Below, one piece after another: positions 1 through 5,775 of a stretch of 5,885 nt of DNA. Both the position numbers and the translations under genes were made by a program. The DNA is from Sphingomonas bacterium (lineage in GTDB: Bacteria > Pseudomonadota > Alphaproteobacteria > Sphingomonadales > Sphingomonadaceae), in contig NZ_CAHJWX010000146.1 in NCBI RefSeq assembly GCF_903643065.1, positions 1-5,885 on the forward strand. Reading direction: 5' to 3'. Positions within the stretch are counted from its first letter, which is position 1; each line of letters begins with the position of its first letter. The notes below the pieces were generated by a model. It had not been told where the DNA came from, did not search any database, and was given only the letters and a program-made list of their open reading frames with translations.

Positions 1-1
1 C

Positions 2-157
2 ACGCCGGCCTGGGTGCCCCCGCCGGAACCGCTGAGCGAGTTCGAGCACCCGGCCGCAGTTGTTCGAGCAGCCTCGGCTTTCAGAAGGAGGTCACACACC
101 ACGCTATGGATAGCGGTCGTGTGCAGGTCGGAAATGCATGTACAATTGGTGCTGTAG
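2..157 (+). CDS. Possible 3' end of an unidentified upstream gene
   Basis: One frame is open from the window edge to a TAG at 155-157. Its first 18 or so codons (to about position 58) end almost always in G or C and encode a proline-rich, acidic stretch beginning TPAWVPPPEPLSEFEHP, which looks like real coding sequence. After that the wobble bias disappears and the peptide becomes arginine- and serine-rich, so the coding signal seems to stop or shift frame before the TAG. I do not recognise the family. Its place before a decayed conjugation region would fit the tail of another transfer gene, but that is inference. It could also be chance in a GC-rich region. Confidence 0.25.
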   Translation, partial: TPAWVPPPEPLSEFEHPAAVVRAASAFRRRSHTTLWIAVVCRSEMHVQLVL

Positions 158-165
158 CAGCGTAG
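85..165 (+). promoter_or_regulatory. Strong Shine-Dalgarno match before a 19-codon open frame
   Basis: Positions 85-92 read AAGGAGGT, a near-perfect match to the anti-Shine-Dalgarno end of 16S rRNA. The next ATG is at 106-108, 13 bases away, which is longer than ideal. It opens a frame of only 19 codons that stops with TAG at 163-165, inside the first arm of the GTAGC/GCTAC repeat. A TACAAT hexamer at 141-146 resembles a -10 box, but there is no convincing -35 element at the right spacing. The site may be a leader-peptide start, the leftover ribosome site of a deleted gene, or chance. Confidence 0.25.
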
Positions 166-229
166 CGGCAGTGCTACGCCGGTGACCGAAGCTGCCCGGG
201 GACGTGCTACGCGAACGCTACGCTGCTAC
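154..229. repeat. GTAGC/GCTAC repeat cluster with a 14-bp perfect inverted repeat
   Basis: The pentamer occurs six times in 76 bases: GTAGC at 154 and 162, then its complement GCTAC at 173, 206, 217 and 225. The outer arms form a perfect 14-bp inverted repeat, GTAGCAGCGTAGCG at 154-167 and its complement at 216-229, separated by 48 bases. Within each arm the pentamers are 8 bases apart. GTGCTACGC is also present as a direct repeat at 171-179 and 204-212. A second, competing hairpin can form from 160-166 with 173-179, a 7-bp stem with a 6-base loop. The cluster ends 10 bases before the ATG of the broken gene at 240. Repeated half-sites just upstream of a plasmid-type gene suggest an operator or a transfer or partition site bound by a small dimeric protein, but no binding protein is identified here. 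Confidence 0.7.
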
Positions 230-239
230 GGAGACCATC

Positions 240-448
240 ATGCCCGCTCCTAACGCCCCTGATCATGACGATACTAGTTCCCCGGCAGAGAAACCGCCGC
301 AGAGCTCGTGGCAGCTACTGACGGGGGCCAGCGGCCGGAGCAGTTGCCCATAAGCTTCCTGGACAGGATCGGCATGCCCGGCCTTGCCGACATCGAGTTC
401 GACACTGCGCTACCGTCCAGTCCGCCCCGGGACGTCGATCTCGACTGA
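240..448 (+). pseudogene. Small unidentified gene, broken by one frameshift
   Basis: An ATG at 240 starts a frame beginning MPAPNAPDHDDTSSPAEK that stops at TAA 351-353. A second frame, open from 278, continues naturally as TAAELVAATDGGQRPEQLP and then ISFLDRIGMPGLADIEFDT, ending at TGA 446-448. Adding one A to the AAA run at 291-293 joins the two into a coherent protein of about 69 residues, acidic and proline-rich with no membrane segment. I do not recognise the family. It lies between the GTAGC/GCTAC cluster and the relaxase remnant, where conjugative elements often carry small accessory genes. If the frameshift is real, the product is truncated at 37 residues. The joined reading is an inference from reading-frame coherence. 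Confidence 0.5.
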
Positions 449-481
449 CGGGTTCCGTCAGCCTGACCCGGCGTTGGTCAG
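445..481. repeat. Two tandem short hairpins
   Basis: CTGACGG (445-451) pairs perfectly with CCGTCAG (455-461) around a 3-base loop. One base later CTGACC (463-468) pairs with GGTCAG (476-481) around a 7-base loop. Both stems share the CTGAC core. The first overlaps the TGA stop of the small broken gene and the pair directly precedes the relaxase remnant. No T-run follows on either strand, so this is not a typical intrinsic terminator. Stem-loops beside a relaxase gene could be part of a transfer origin, but chance pairing in GC-rich DNA is possible. Confidence 0.4.
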
Positions 482-490
482 CGGCGTGGG

Positions 491-1739
491 TGGCGCGTGA
501 CCCGCATGCCACCGCGCACGTCACCGAGAACCTGCGCTCGCGTTCCGACCCGATGAAGGCGGTCACCTCTGCGCTCGACCGGGGCGACACGGCCGGTGTG
601 TTCACGCTGCTCAAGCCCGAGACGACCGAGGTGCCCGGCGGGCAGCTGGCGACCGCGGGGTCGTGACCGGCATCGAGGGCGAAAGGGTGCGGCTGAGCAT
701 GGCGTCGGGAGCCGGGAAGCTGTTCCGGCCCGACCGGCTGGTGAGGAACGTCAGCCGCGATGCCGTGTCGATTACGTGTACAAGCAGATCGAACTGCACG
801 CTGGCGACCGCATCCGCTGGACCGACAACGACCGGACCCGTGCACTCGACAATGGCGGCATGGTGCGGGTCGAGGAAGTGGGGCGCGGCAGATTGCTCGT
901 GTCGTCGCTCGATGACGGGACCGTGCACGAGGTCGGCTCAGGCGACCGCATGGCCGAGCGTCTCGACCTCGCCTATGCGGTCAACGTCCACGTCGCGCAG
1001 GGTGTCACCACCGAGCACGGGATCGTCGCGCTGCGGGCGACCGGAAGCTGCTGACCGAAAAGGCGTTTCTGGTGGGACTCACCCGCGTCGCGGATAAAGT
1101 GGCGCTGGTGCTCGATGACGGGTGGAAGGTGGAGCGCGGCGTCACCCGCAATGCTGGCGGCAAGACCTCGGCGCTGGACATTGCCGGGCGCGGACAGACG
1201 CCCGACCCGATCCGCTTGCCTGATGCGCGCTCACCGCTCGACCGGGCGCTGGAACGCTACGCGCATCTGTCCTGGCGGCCGAGCGGATGCGGGAGGAGGG
1301 GCGGGAGCTGTCGTCGTTCGAGATGCGTGAGCTGGACACGGCCTCGGCTGCGCTCGATCGGGTCCGGTCCCATGCGGCCGAGGACTTGCGGATCGTGCTG
1401 GACCGCAGCCCCGATCCGGTGCGGAGTCTGGAGCAGGCTGCTCCGGGCGAGCTGCGGCAGGTCTGAGAAACGGAGGGCCAGGCGCGTACCGACCCTTGCG
1501 CCTATGCCAATCGATTCGTGGCCGACTGGCAGTCGGCGTCCGGCGACCGGGGTGCGGCCGAGACGCTGCAGGCCGAAGACCGAACGGAGCGCCGCCTGGA
1601 GCGGCTGGAGGACCGTATGGCGCGCCAGCAGGCGCTCGAAAAGGCGCTCGATGCAAAAATGCCCGAGCGGCAGCTCAGTATCGATGGTCCTGACATGGGC
1701 GAGGGTGGCCGCGACCGGGGCCAGGGCATGGAACTGTGA
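491..1739 (+). pseudogene. traI: Remnant of a MobF/TraI-type conjugative relaxase-helicase (C-terminal half)
   Basis: Intact relatives nick plasmid DNA at oriT and unwind the transferred strand. Only parts of the RecD-like helicase half and the tail remain; the amino-terminal TrwC relaxase domain with its catalytic tyrosines and HUH motif is absent. The remnant is spread over frames: TAHVTENLRSRSDPMKAV and GVFTLLKPETTEVPGGQLAT (about 517-657, ending at TGA 664-666); VVTGIEGERVRLSMAS to NVSRDAVSI (660-774); YKQIELHAGDRIRWTDNDRT to RLDLAYAVNVHVAQGVTTEH (about 778-1035, holding the last helicase motif); LLTEKAFLVGLTRVADKVAL to TSALDIAG (about 1040-1276); and a charged helical tail (about 1281-1739) with an in-frame TGA at 1464-1466 and a natural end GQGMEL. 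Shifts near 773, 1036 and 1275 each behave as loss of one base. At about 657 roughly 80-120 residues seem missing compared with family members as I recall them. The family call is secure; the left edge is approximate. Confidence 0.88.
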
Positions 1740-1831
1740 CGATCGGTGTGGAGGTTGGCCGCTAGCCGGTCATCAAACGGACATCCCGCCGGGCACCAAT
1801 CGTGGTGGGGACATCACCGCCATGCAGCCCG

Positions 1832-2081
1832 ATGAAGATCGTCGAAGGGGTATCGCGCTTCGGTGACACGGTCGACCTCGCGCTGGAACTGACCGTCACG
1901 TCGGCTGCGTTCCGCAGCAGTCTGCCACCTGCCATGCGGGCCGGGCTCGCAGACCTCGTCCGGGCCATGAACTGCTACTACAACAACCTGATCAAGGCGC
2001 ACAACATTCACCCCGTCAACACCGAACGGGCGCTGAAGAACGATTTCAGCGACGACCCGGCCAAGCGCGACCTGCAGTTGG
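1832..2081 (+). pseudogene. Truncated Fic-family protein (N-terminal part only)
   Basis: From ATG 1832 the frame reads MKIVEGVSRFGDTVDLALEL, then FRSSLPPAMRAGLADLVRAM, NCYYNNLIKAHNIHP, ERALKNDFSDDPAKRDLQLA. This matches the helical amino-terminal region of a Fic AMP-transferase subfamily whose usual form, as I recall it, is MNxYYSNLIEGHxTxPxDIERAL. Fic enzymes transfer AMP to target-protein hydroxyls through a HxFxxGNGR loop. That loop and the whole Fic core are missing: similarity stops at about 2080 and the frame runs on through unrelated sequence to TGA 2363-2365, antisense to the outer-membrane protein gene. The autoinhibitory motif (S/T)xxxE(G/N) is also lost, reading NNLIKA. Nothing distinctive lies between the relaxase end and this ATG. 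It is almost certainly non-functional as an AMPylator. Family call confident, right edge approximate. Confidence 0.8.
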
Positions 2082-2100
2082 CTCGTGGGAAGAGGCGGAA

Positions 2101-2120
2101 GGATGCCGTGCAGGGCATCC
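2101..2120 (-). terminator. Hairpin after the outer-membrane protein gene, possible terminator
   Basis: GGATGCC at 2101-2107 pairs perfectly with GGCATCC at 2114-2120, leaving a 6-base loop. It lies 12 bases beyond the minus-strand stop codon of the barrel protein gene (TAA at 2135-2133). On the minus strand the stem is followed by a pyrimidine-rich stretch, TTCCGCCTCTTCCC, but not a true T-run. It is a plausible weak intrinsic terminator of a GC-rich genome. It also marks the seam between the Fic remnant and the intact genes. Confidence 0.45.
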
Positions 2121-2132
2121 CTCCAACCGCGC

Positions 2133-2813
2133 TTACCGGAAGCGGATGCCGATGCCGCCCATCACGCGCTGGCGCGAGGTGTGGTCTCGATACTGGTCGC
2201 GGATGTACTGCGCCGACAGGTAAAGCCCCGAGAGCGGGCCTTGGAAGCGGTTGGCGAGCGAGAACTCGGCGCCGCCGCCAAATTGATAGCCGTCCGTGCC
2301 GTAATGGTCGTAGAAGCTCGACTGGCCGAGGGGTGCCGTATAGCGCTTGCGCTGCTCGTTGTTGACGTAGCCGCCCTTGCCGAACACGAGGAGCTGCGGC
2401 GCGAGCAGGAAGCCGGCGCGCACGCCAACGCTGTATTCGTCGAACGACTTGTTGCACAGCGTGCCGCCACCGGTGCCGGGCGTGCAGATCTCGGAGTAGT
2501 TGTTGGCGCGCCAGTAGCTCGCCTCCGGCCCGACGACGAACCGGTCACCGATCTGGCCGTCGAAGCCAAGCGTCGCGCCGTAGCCGAACTTGTCGCGGTG
2601 CGTGCCCTGCGATTGGAACCGGTCACCGCCGAAATTACCTTCGATGCGGATGCCGCGCAGGCTGGCGGTCGCGGTGCCGTCGACTGGGTTGGCGGGGGTA
2701 GAGACGGGAGCGGTGCTCGCGTCCTGCATTGGCGGGGCGGCCATGTCCTGCGCCAGGGCGGGCACGGCGACGAGCGCGAGGGCGGCCGCCGAGAGCATAA
2801 GCGATTTGCACAT
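2133..2813 (-). CDS. Outer-membrane beta-barrel protein, porin/OmpA-like barrel family
   Basis: The 226-residue protein has a clear signal peptide: MCKSLM, a hydrophobic core of alanine, leucine and valine, and a cleavage site ALA|QD after residue 21. A Pro/Ala/Thr-rich linker follows to about residue 50. The rest alternates polar and hydrophobic residues with many glycines and aromatics, as in small 8-stranded barrels: GIRIEGNFGGDRF (54-66), FGYGATLGFDG (76-86), FVVGPEASYW (92-101), YSVGVRAGFLLAPQLLVFGK (127-146), YQFGGGAEFSLA (176-187), GLYLSAQYIRDQY (196-208) and GGIGIRFR (219-226). Cys110 and Cys120 flank a Gly/Thr-rich segment and could form a disulfide in a surface loop. The last residue is Arg after the usual terminal Phe. 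The start has only a weak ribosome site (AAGAAG), but the signal peptide supports it. No specific function or substrate can be assigned. Confidence 0.85.
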   Translation of the reverse strand: MCKSLMLSAAALALVAVPALAQDMAAPPMQDASTAPVSTPANPVDGTATASLRGIRIEGNFGGDRFQSQGTHRDKFGYGATLGFDGQIGDRFVVGPEASYWRANNYSEICTPGTGGGTLCNKSFDEYSVGVRAGFLLAPQLLVFGKGGYVNNEQRKRYTAPLGQSSFYDHYGTDGYQFGGGAEFSLANRFQGPLSGLYLSAQYIRDQYRDHTSRQRVMGGIGIRFR

Positions 2814-2968
2814 GAGTTATGTTCTTCTTGGTCGTTGAGTACGGGATCAGCCAACCCGTCACCGCCAAACCCGTTCCGCTATAGAGCCAAGTCTCCCACG
2901 ATATGTGCTATTTTGGCAACATAACCATGATGAAACTATTAATGCGTTATTCATCATGATGTGGATTT
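2814..2968. promoter_or_regulatory. AT-rich intergenic region with 9-bp inverted repeat
   Basis: This gap lies downstream of kdsA and upstream of the barrel protein gene, both on the minus strand, so it should hold the kdsA terminator and the barrel gene promoter. Its right half (about 2885-2968) is strikingly AT-rich against the surrounding genes. CATGATGAA at 2926-2934 and TTCATCATG at 2950-2958 form a perfect 9-bp inverted repeat around 15 bases that contain a near-palindrome, TAATGCGTTA. The repeat begins 11 bases after the kdsA stop but is not followed by a T-run on the minus strand, so it could be either a terminator or an operator. No clear -35/-10 pair for the barrel gene is visible; CTATAG (minus strand, about 2879-2884) is a weak -10 candidate. 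Confidence 0.45.
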
Positions 2969-3805
2969 TTATTTCATTCTTCGCTTTACCAGCGCATCAA
3001 TCGCTATCAATTCTTCCAGCAGCGTGGGCAGCTGCTCCAGCGGCCAAGCGTTCGGTCCGTCCGACCACGCCCGGTCGGGATCGGGATGCGTCTCCACGAA
3101 CAGCCCCGACACCCCTGCGGCGACCGCCGCGCGGGCGAGCACGGGCACGAAGCGGCGCTCCCCGCCCGACCGGTCGCCCTTGCCGCCGGGGAGCTGCACC
3201 GAATGGGTCGCGTCGAACACCACCGGGCACCCCGTCTCGGCCATAATTGGCAGCGAGCGCATGTCGGAGACGAGGTTGTTGTAGCCGAACGAGGCACCGC
3301 GCTCGCACAGCAGGAAATTGTCGGCCTCGTGCCCGGCACCTACGGCCGCGGCGCGCGCCTTTGCGACGACGTGCGCCATGTCGGCGGGCGCCATGAACTG
3401 CGCCTTTTTGATGTTCACGGGCCGGCCCGATGCTGCCACCGCGGCGATGAAATCGGTCTGCCGGGCGAGGAACGCCGGCGTCTGGAGCACGTCCGCCACC
3501 TGCGCCACGGCCGCCACCTGCACCAGCTCGTGAACGTCCGTCAGCACCGGCAGCCCCGTCTCGGCGCGTACCTTCTCCAGAATACGCAGGCCCTCCTCCA
3601 GGCCCGGTCCGCGTTGCGAGGTGCCCGAGCTGCGGTTGGCCTTGTCGAACGAGCTCTTGTAGATCAGCAACAGCCCCAGCCGATCGGCCAGCGCGCGCAG
3701 TCGCTCCGCCACGCCCAGCGCGGCCGCCTCGCCCTCGATCACGCAGGGGCCGGCAATGACGAACATCGGCTCGTCCGGCCCGATCGGATGCTCGCATAGA
3801 CGCAT
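2969..3805 (-). CDS. kdsA: 3-deoxy-8-phosphooctulonate synthase (Kdo-8-phosphate synthase)
   Basis: This cytoplasmic enzyme condenses phosphoenolpyruvate with D-arabinose-5-phosphate to give Kdo-8-phosphate, the committed step of Kdo synthesis. The 278-residue protein is full length and has all family signatures: GPCVIE (19-24), [12 protein letters not shown] (49-60), RGPGLEEG (65-72), [10 protein letters not shown] (131-140), [17 protein letters not shown] (167-183), [12 protein letters not shown] (197-208), [14 protein letters not shown] (218-231) and DGPN (249-252). The four metal-site positions are Cys21, His201, Glu238 and Asp249. Cys21, where E. coli KdsA has asparagine, places it in the metal-dependent class. 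The start [19 protein letters not shown] is short but normal; the upstream GAGAA ribosome site is weak. It is divergent from kdsD, which makes its sugar substrate, across 112 bases. No kdsC lies beside it. Confidence 0.96.
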   Translation of the reverse strand: MRLCEHPIGPDEPMFVIAGPCVIEGEAAALGVAERLRALADRLGLLLIYKSSFDKANRSSGTSQRGPGLEEGLRILEKVRAETGLPVLTDVHELVQVAAVAQVADVLQTPAFLARQTDFIAAVAASGRPVNIKKAQFMAPADMAHVVAKARAAAVGAGHEADNFLLCERGASFGYNNLVSDMRSLPIMAETGCPVVFDATHSVQLPGGKGDRSGGERRFVPVLARAAVAAGVSGLFVETHPDPDRAWSDGPNAWPLEQLPTLLEELIAIDALVKRRMK

Positions 3806-3917
3806 GGTGTTTCTCGTTTTCCGGTAACGTTTTAGAGCGATAAGGCCGGGTTCCTAGCGTTGCGCGGACGCCTGGAATAGAGGGGCACCGAAAGGCGACG
3901 TGGAGCACGGACACTCA
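3806..3917. promoter_or_regulatory. Divergent kdsA/kdsD intergenic region
   Basis: These 112 bases must carry the promoters for kdsA (minus) and for the kdsD-kdsB-phosphatase run (plus), since no other gene lies between them. I cannot point to a convincing -35/-10 pair on either strand. A short direct repeat CGTTTT (3815-3820 and 3829-3834) lies close to kdsA. GGAG at 3902-3905 is the likely kdsD ribosome site, 12 bases before the ATG at 3918. The shared region would allow coordinated control of the two halves of the Kdo pathway; that is inferred from layout alone. Confidence 0.5.
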
Positions 3918-4922
3918 ATGACCAAACACTCGCAGACGCTCCAGCCGCACCTGCATGGCCACACCGTCGTCTCGGCGCTCGACACGGTGCGCACCGAGCG
4001 CGAGGCGGTGCAGGCGCTGGAGGACGCGCTGTCCGCGCCGCCGCTGCGCGACGCGTTCTGCCGGCTGGTGGCGAACGTGATGGAGGCGCGCGGCCGCATG
4101 GTCGTCACCGGCGTGGGCAAGAGCGGGCTCGTTGCGCGCAAGATCGCGTCCACGCTGCGCTCCACCGGCACGCCGGCGACGTTCCTCCATGCCGGCGAGG
4201 CGAGCCACGGCGACCTCGGCATGATCGAGGCGGGCGACGTGGTGCTGGCGCTGTCGCGGTCGGGCGAGACGGGCGAGCTGGCGGAGATCGTTGCCCGCTG
4301 CCGGTTCCTGGGCACCACGCTCGCGGTCGCGACCTGCGCGCCGGCCAGCACGGCCGGGCGCGCGGCCGACATCTGCCTCCCGTTACCCGCGGTGCGCGAG
4401 GCGTGCCCTAACCAGCTCGCGCCCACCGCGTCCACGATCGTCCAGGCGGTTCTGGGGGATGCGCTGGCGATCGCGCTGATGCGCGAGCGCGGGTTCGGAG
4501 ATAGCGACTTCCACCGGCTGCACCCCGGCGGCCAGCTCGGCGCGCGGCTGGCCACCGTCGGCCAGCTTATGGGCAGCGGCGAGCAGGTGCCGGTGGTGCC
4601 CGGCCGGGCGACGCTGCTGGAAGCGACAGTGGAGATGAGCCGCAAGCGTTATGGCTGCACCGCGGTGGTAGACGAGGCGGGCTGGCTGATCGGCGTGTTC
4701 ACCGACGGCGACCTGCGCCGCAGCTTCGCGAGCGGCCAGATGGACCGGCCGGTGATCGAGCACATGACGCCCAACCCGCTGTCGATCTCCGCCGACACCC
4801 GCGCGGCGGAGGCGCTGCGTACCATGAACGAGCACGCGGTTTCCGTGCTGTTCGTGTGCGATGCGGGTGCGCTGATCGGGGTGATACATTTCCACGACGT
4901 GGTGCGTGCCGGCATCGTCTGA
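3918..4922 (+). CDS. kdsD: D-arabinose-5-phosphate isomerase, KpsF/GutQ family (SIS + 2 CBS)
   Basis: This enzyme interconverts D-ribulose-5-phosphate and D-arabinose-5-phosphate, the sugar used by KdsA. With ATG 3918 it has 334 residues, close to the family norm. The SIS domain spans about 45-185: MVVTGVGKSGLVARKIAST (61-79), HAGEASHGDLGMIEAGD (91-107), LSRSGETGELAEI (112-124), EACPNQLAPTAST (161-173), GDALAIAL (180-187), DFHRLHPGGQLG (197-208). Lys68, His97, Glu120, Glu161 and His202 all sit exactly nine residues beyond the reported E. coli KdsD active-site residues Lys59, His88, Glu111, Glu152 and His193. Two CBS domains follow (about 217-275 and 283-332; MTPNPLSISADT, GVIHFHDVV), probably regulatory. 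A GTG at 3900 would add six residues (MEHGHS), but ATG has the better-placed GGAG. Whether it is the LPS-type (KdsD) or capsule-type (KpsF) enzyme cannot be told from sequence. Its 3' end overlaps the next gene. Confidence 0.95.
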   Translation: MTKHSQTLQPHLHGHTVVSALDTVRTEREAVQALEDALSAPPLRDAFCRLVANVMEARGRMVVTGVGKSGLVARKIASTLRSTGTPATFLHAGEASHGDLGMIEAGDVVLALSRSGETGELAEIVARCRFLGTTLAVATCAPASTAGRAADICLPLPAVREACPNQLAPTASTIVQAVLGDALAIALMRERGFGDSDFHRLHPGGQLGARLATVGQLMGSGEQVPVVPGRATLLEATVEMSRKRYGCTAVVDEAGWLIGVFTDGDLRRSFASGQMDRPVIEHMTPNPLSISADTRAAEALRTMNEHAVSVLFVCDAGALIGVIHFHDVVRAGIV

Positions 4923-5775
4923 CGGGGGCGCCGACGCTCCGGTGCCGCCTCCCTCGGCGCTGATCGTCATCCCCGCCCGGTTCGGGTCGACGCGGCTGCC
5001 GGGCAAGCCGCTGATCCCGATCGCGGGGCGCACGCTGCTGGAGCGCGTGGTGGACGTCGGCCGCCGGGCCGCGGCGCTTGCGGGGAACACCACGCTGGTG
5101 GTGGCGACCGATGACGTGCGCGTCGCCGACCATGCGCGCGCGCTGGGGTGCGAGGTGGCGATGACGGCGAGAGACATCGCGTCGGGATCGGGCCGCGCCT
5201 ATGCCGCGGCGATCGGCCGCACGGTGTTGCCCGATCTGATCGTCAACCTGCAGGGAGACGCGCCGTTCGTGGCCGCGTCGGTGCCGGCGCTGCTGATCGA
5301 CGCGCTGCGCGGGCATTGGGGGCACGAATCGGCGTGCGAGGTAGCGACGCCGGTGGTGCGGCTGGACTGGAGAGCGCTGGACGCGTTGCGCGAGCACAAG
5401 CGGCTGACGCCGTTCAGCGGCACCACCTGCGTGTGCGCGGCCGACGGGCGCGCGCTGTGGTTCTCCAAGGCGATCATTCCTGCGATCCGCGACGAGGCGC
5501 GGCTGCGCGCGGCCGGGCCGCCGTCGCCGGTGTGGCGCCACCTAGGCGTCTATGCCTATCGCCGCGAAGCGCTCGCGCGGTTCGAGGCCGCGTCGCCCAC
5601 CGCGTGCGAGCGGCTGGAGGGTCTGGAGCAGCTCCGCCTGCTCGAACTCGGCATCGGCGTGGCGGCGGTGGAGGTCGCGGCCCCGGTCCACGCCATGTCG
5701 GGGATCGACACCGCCGAGGACGTAGCGCTGGCCGAGCAGCTGATCGCGCGGTTCGGCGATTCGTTCGGCGGATGA
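4906..5775 (+). CDS. kdsB: 3-deoxy-manno-octulosonate cytidylyltransferase (CMP-Kdo synthetase), divergent
   Basis: The family joins Kdo to CMP from CTP, giving the activated donor for Kdo transferases. From GTG 4906 there are 289 residues, longer than E. coli KdsB (248). The nucleotide-binding start is IPARFGSTRLPGKPL (22-36), followed by VVATDD (65-70), VNLQGDAPF (113-121), LWFSKAIIP (184-192), RHLGVYAYR (211-219), ERLEGLEQLRLLELG (235-249) and GIDTAEDV (266-273). Two conserved motifs depart from the norm: the usual SGT(E/D)R reads SGSGR (93-97), and QGDEP reads QGDAP (116-120). The inserts around 137-142 and 200-208 and the tail account for some extra length. The start is uncertain: GTG 4906 overlaps kdsD by 17 bases, and GTG 4942 would give 277 residues beginning nearer the normal start. 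The neighbours supply Kdo-8-phosphate, supporting Kdo as substrate, but a related sugar acid is possible. Confidence 0.85.
   Translation: MPASSDGGADAPVPPPSALIVIPARFGSTRLPGKPLIPIAGRTLLERVVDVGRRAAALAGNTTLVVATDDVRVADHARALGCEVAMTARDIASGSGRAYAAAIGRTVLPDLIVNLQGDAPFVAASVPALLIDALRGHWGHESACEVATPVVRLDWRALDALREHKRLTPFSGTTCVCAADGRALWFSKAIIPAIRDEARLRAAGPPSPVWRHLGVYAYRREALARFEAASPTACERLEGLEQLRLLELGIGVAAVEVAAPVHAMSGIDTAEDVALAEQLIARFGDSFGG

Noticed and set aside
1464..1466. In-frame TGA in the relaxase tail as possible selenocysteine or recoding
   Set aside because: The gene already has several frameshifts and a deletion, and no recoding element is visible, so simple decay explains it.
1794..1807. A small hairpin, CACCA with TGGTG around four bases, between the relaxase and Fic remnants
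   Set aside because: A 5-bp stem is too short to distinguish from chance and no T-run follows.
2085..2924. A 279-residue plus-strand open frame opposite the barrel gene
   Set aside because: It is antisense to a gene with a clear signal peptide and barrel pattern; long antisense frames are expected in GC-rich coding DNA.
2859..2957. A 32-codon minus-strand open frame starting with two ATGs in the inverted repeat upstream of the barrel gene
   Set aside because: It has no ribosome site, its ATGs come from the repeat itself and its composition is not protein-like.
3086..3799. A 237-residue plus-strand open frame opposite kdsA
   Set aside because: It is the antisense shadow of an unmistakable kdsA; the peptide is rich in Arg and His with no family pattern.
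4699..5541. A 280-residue minus-strand open frame opposite kdsD and kdsB
   Set aside because: Arg-rich shadow spanning two real genes on the other strand.
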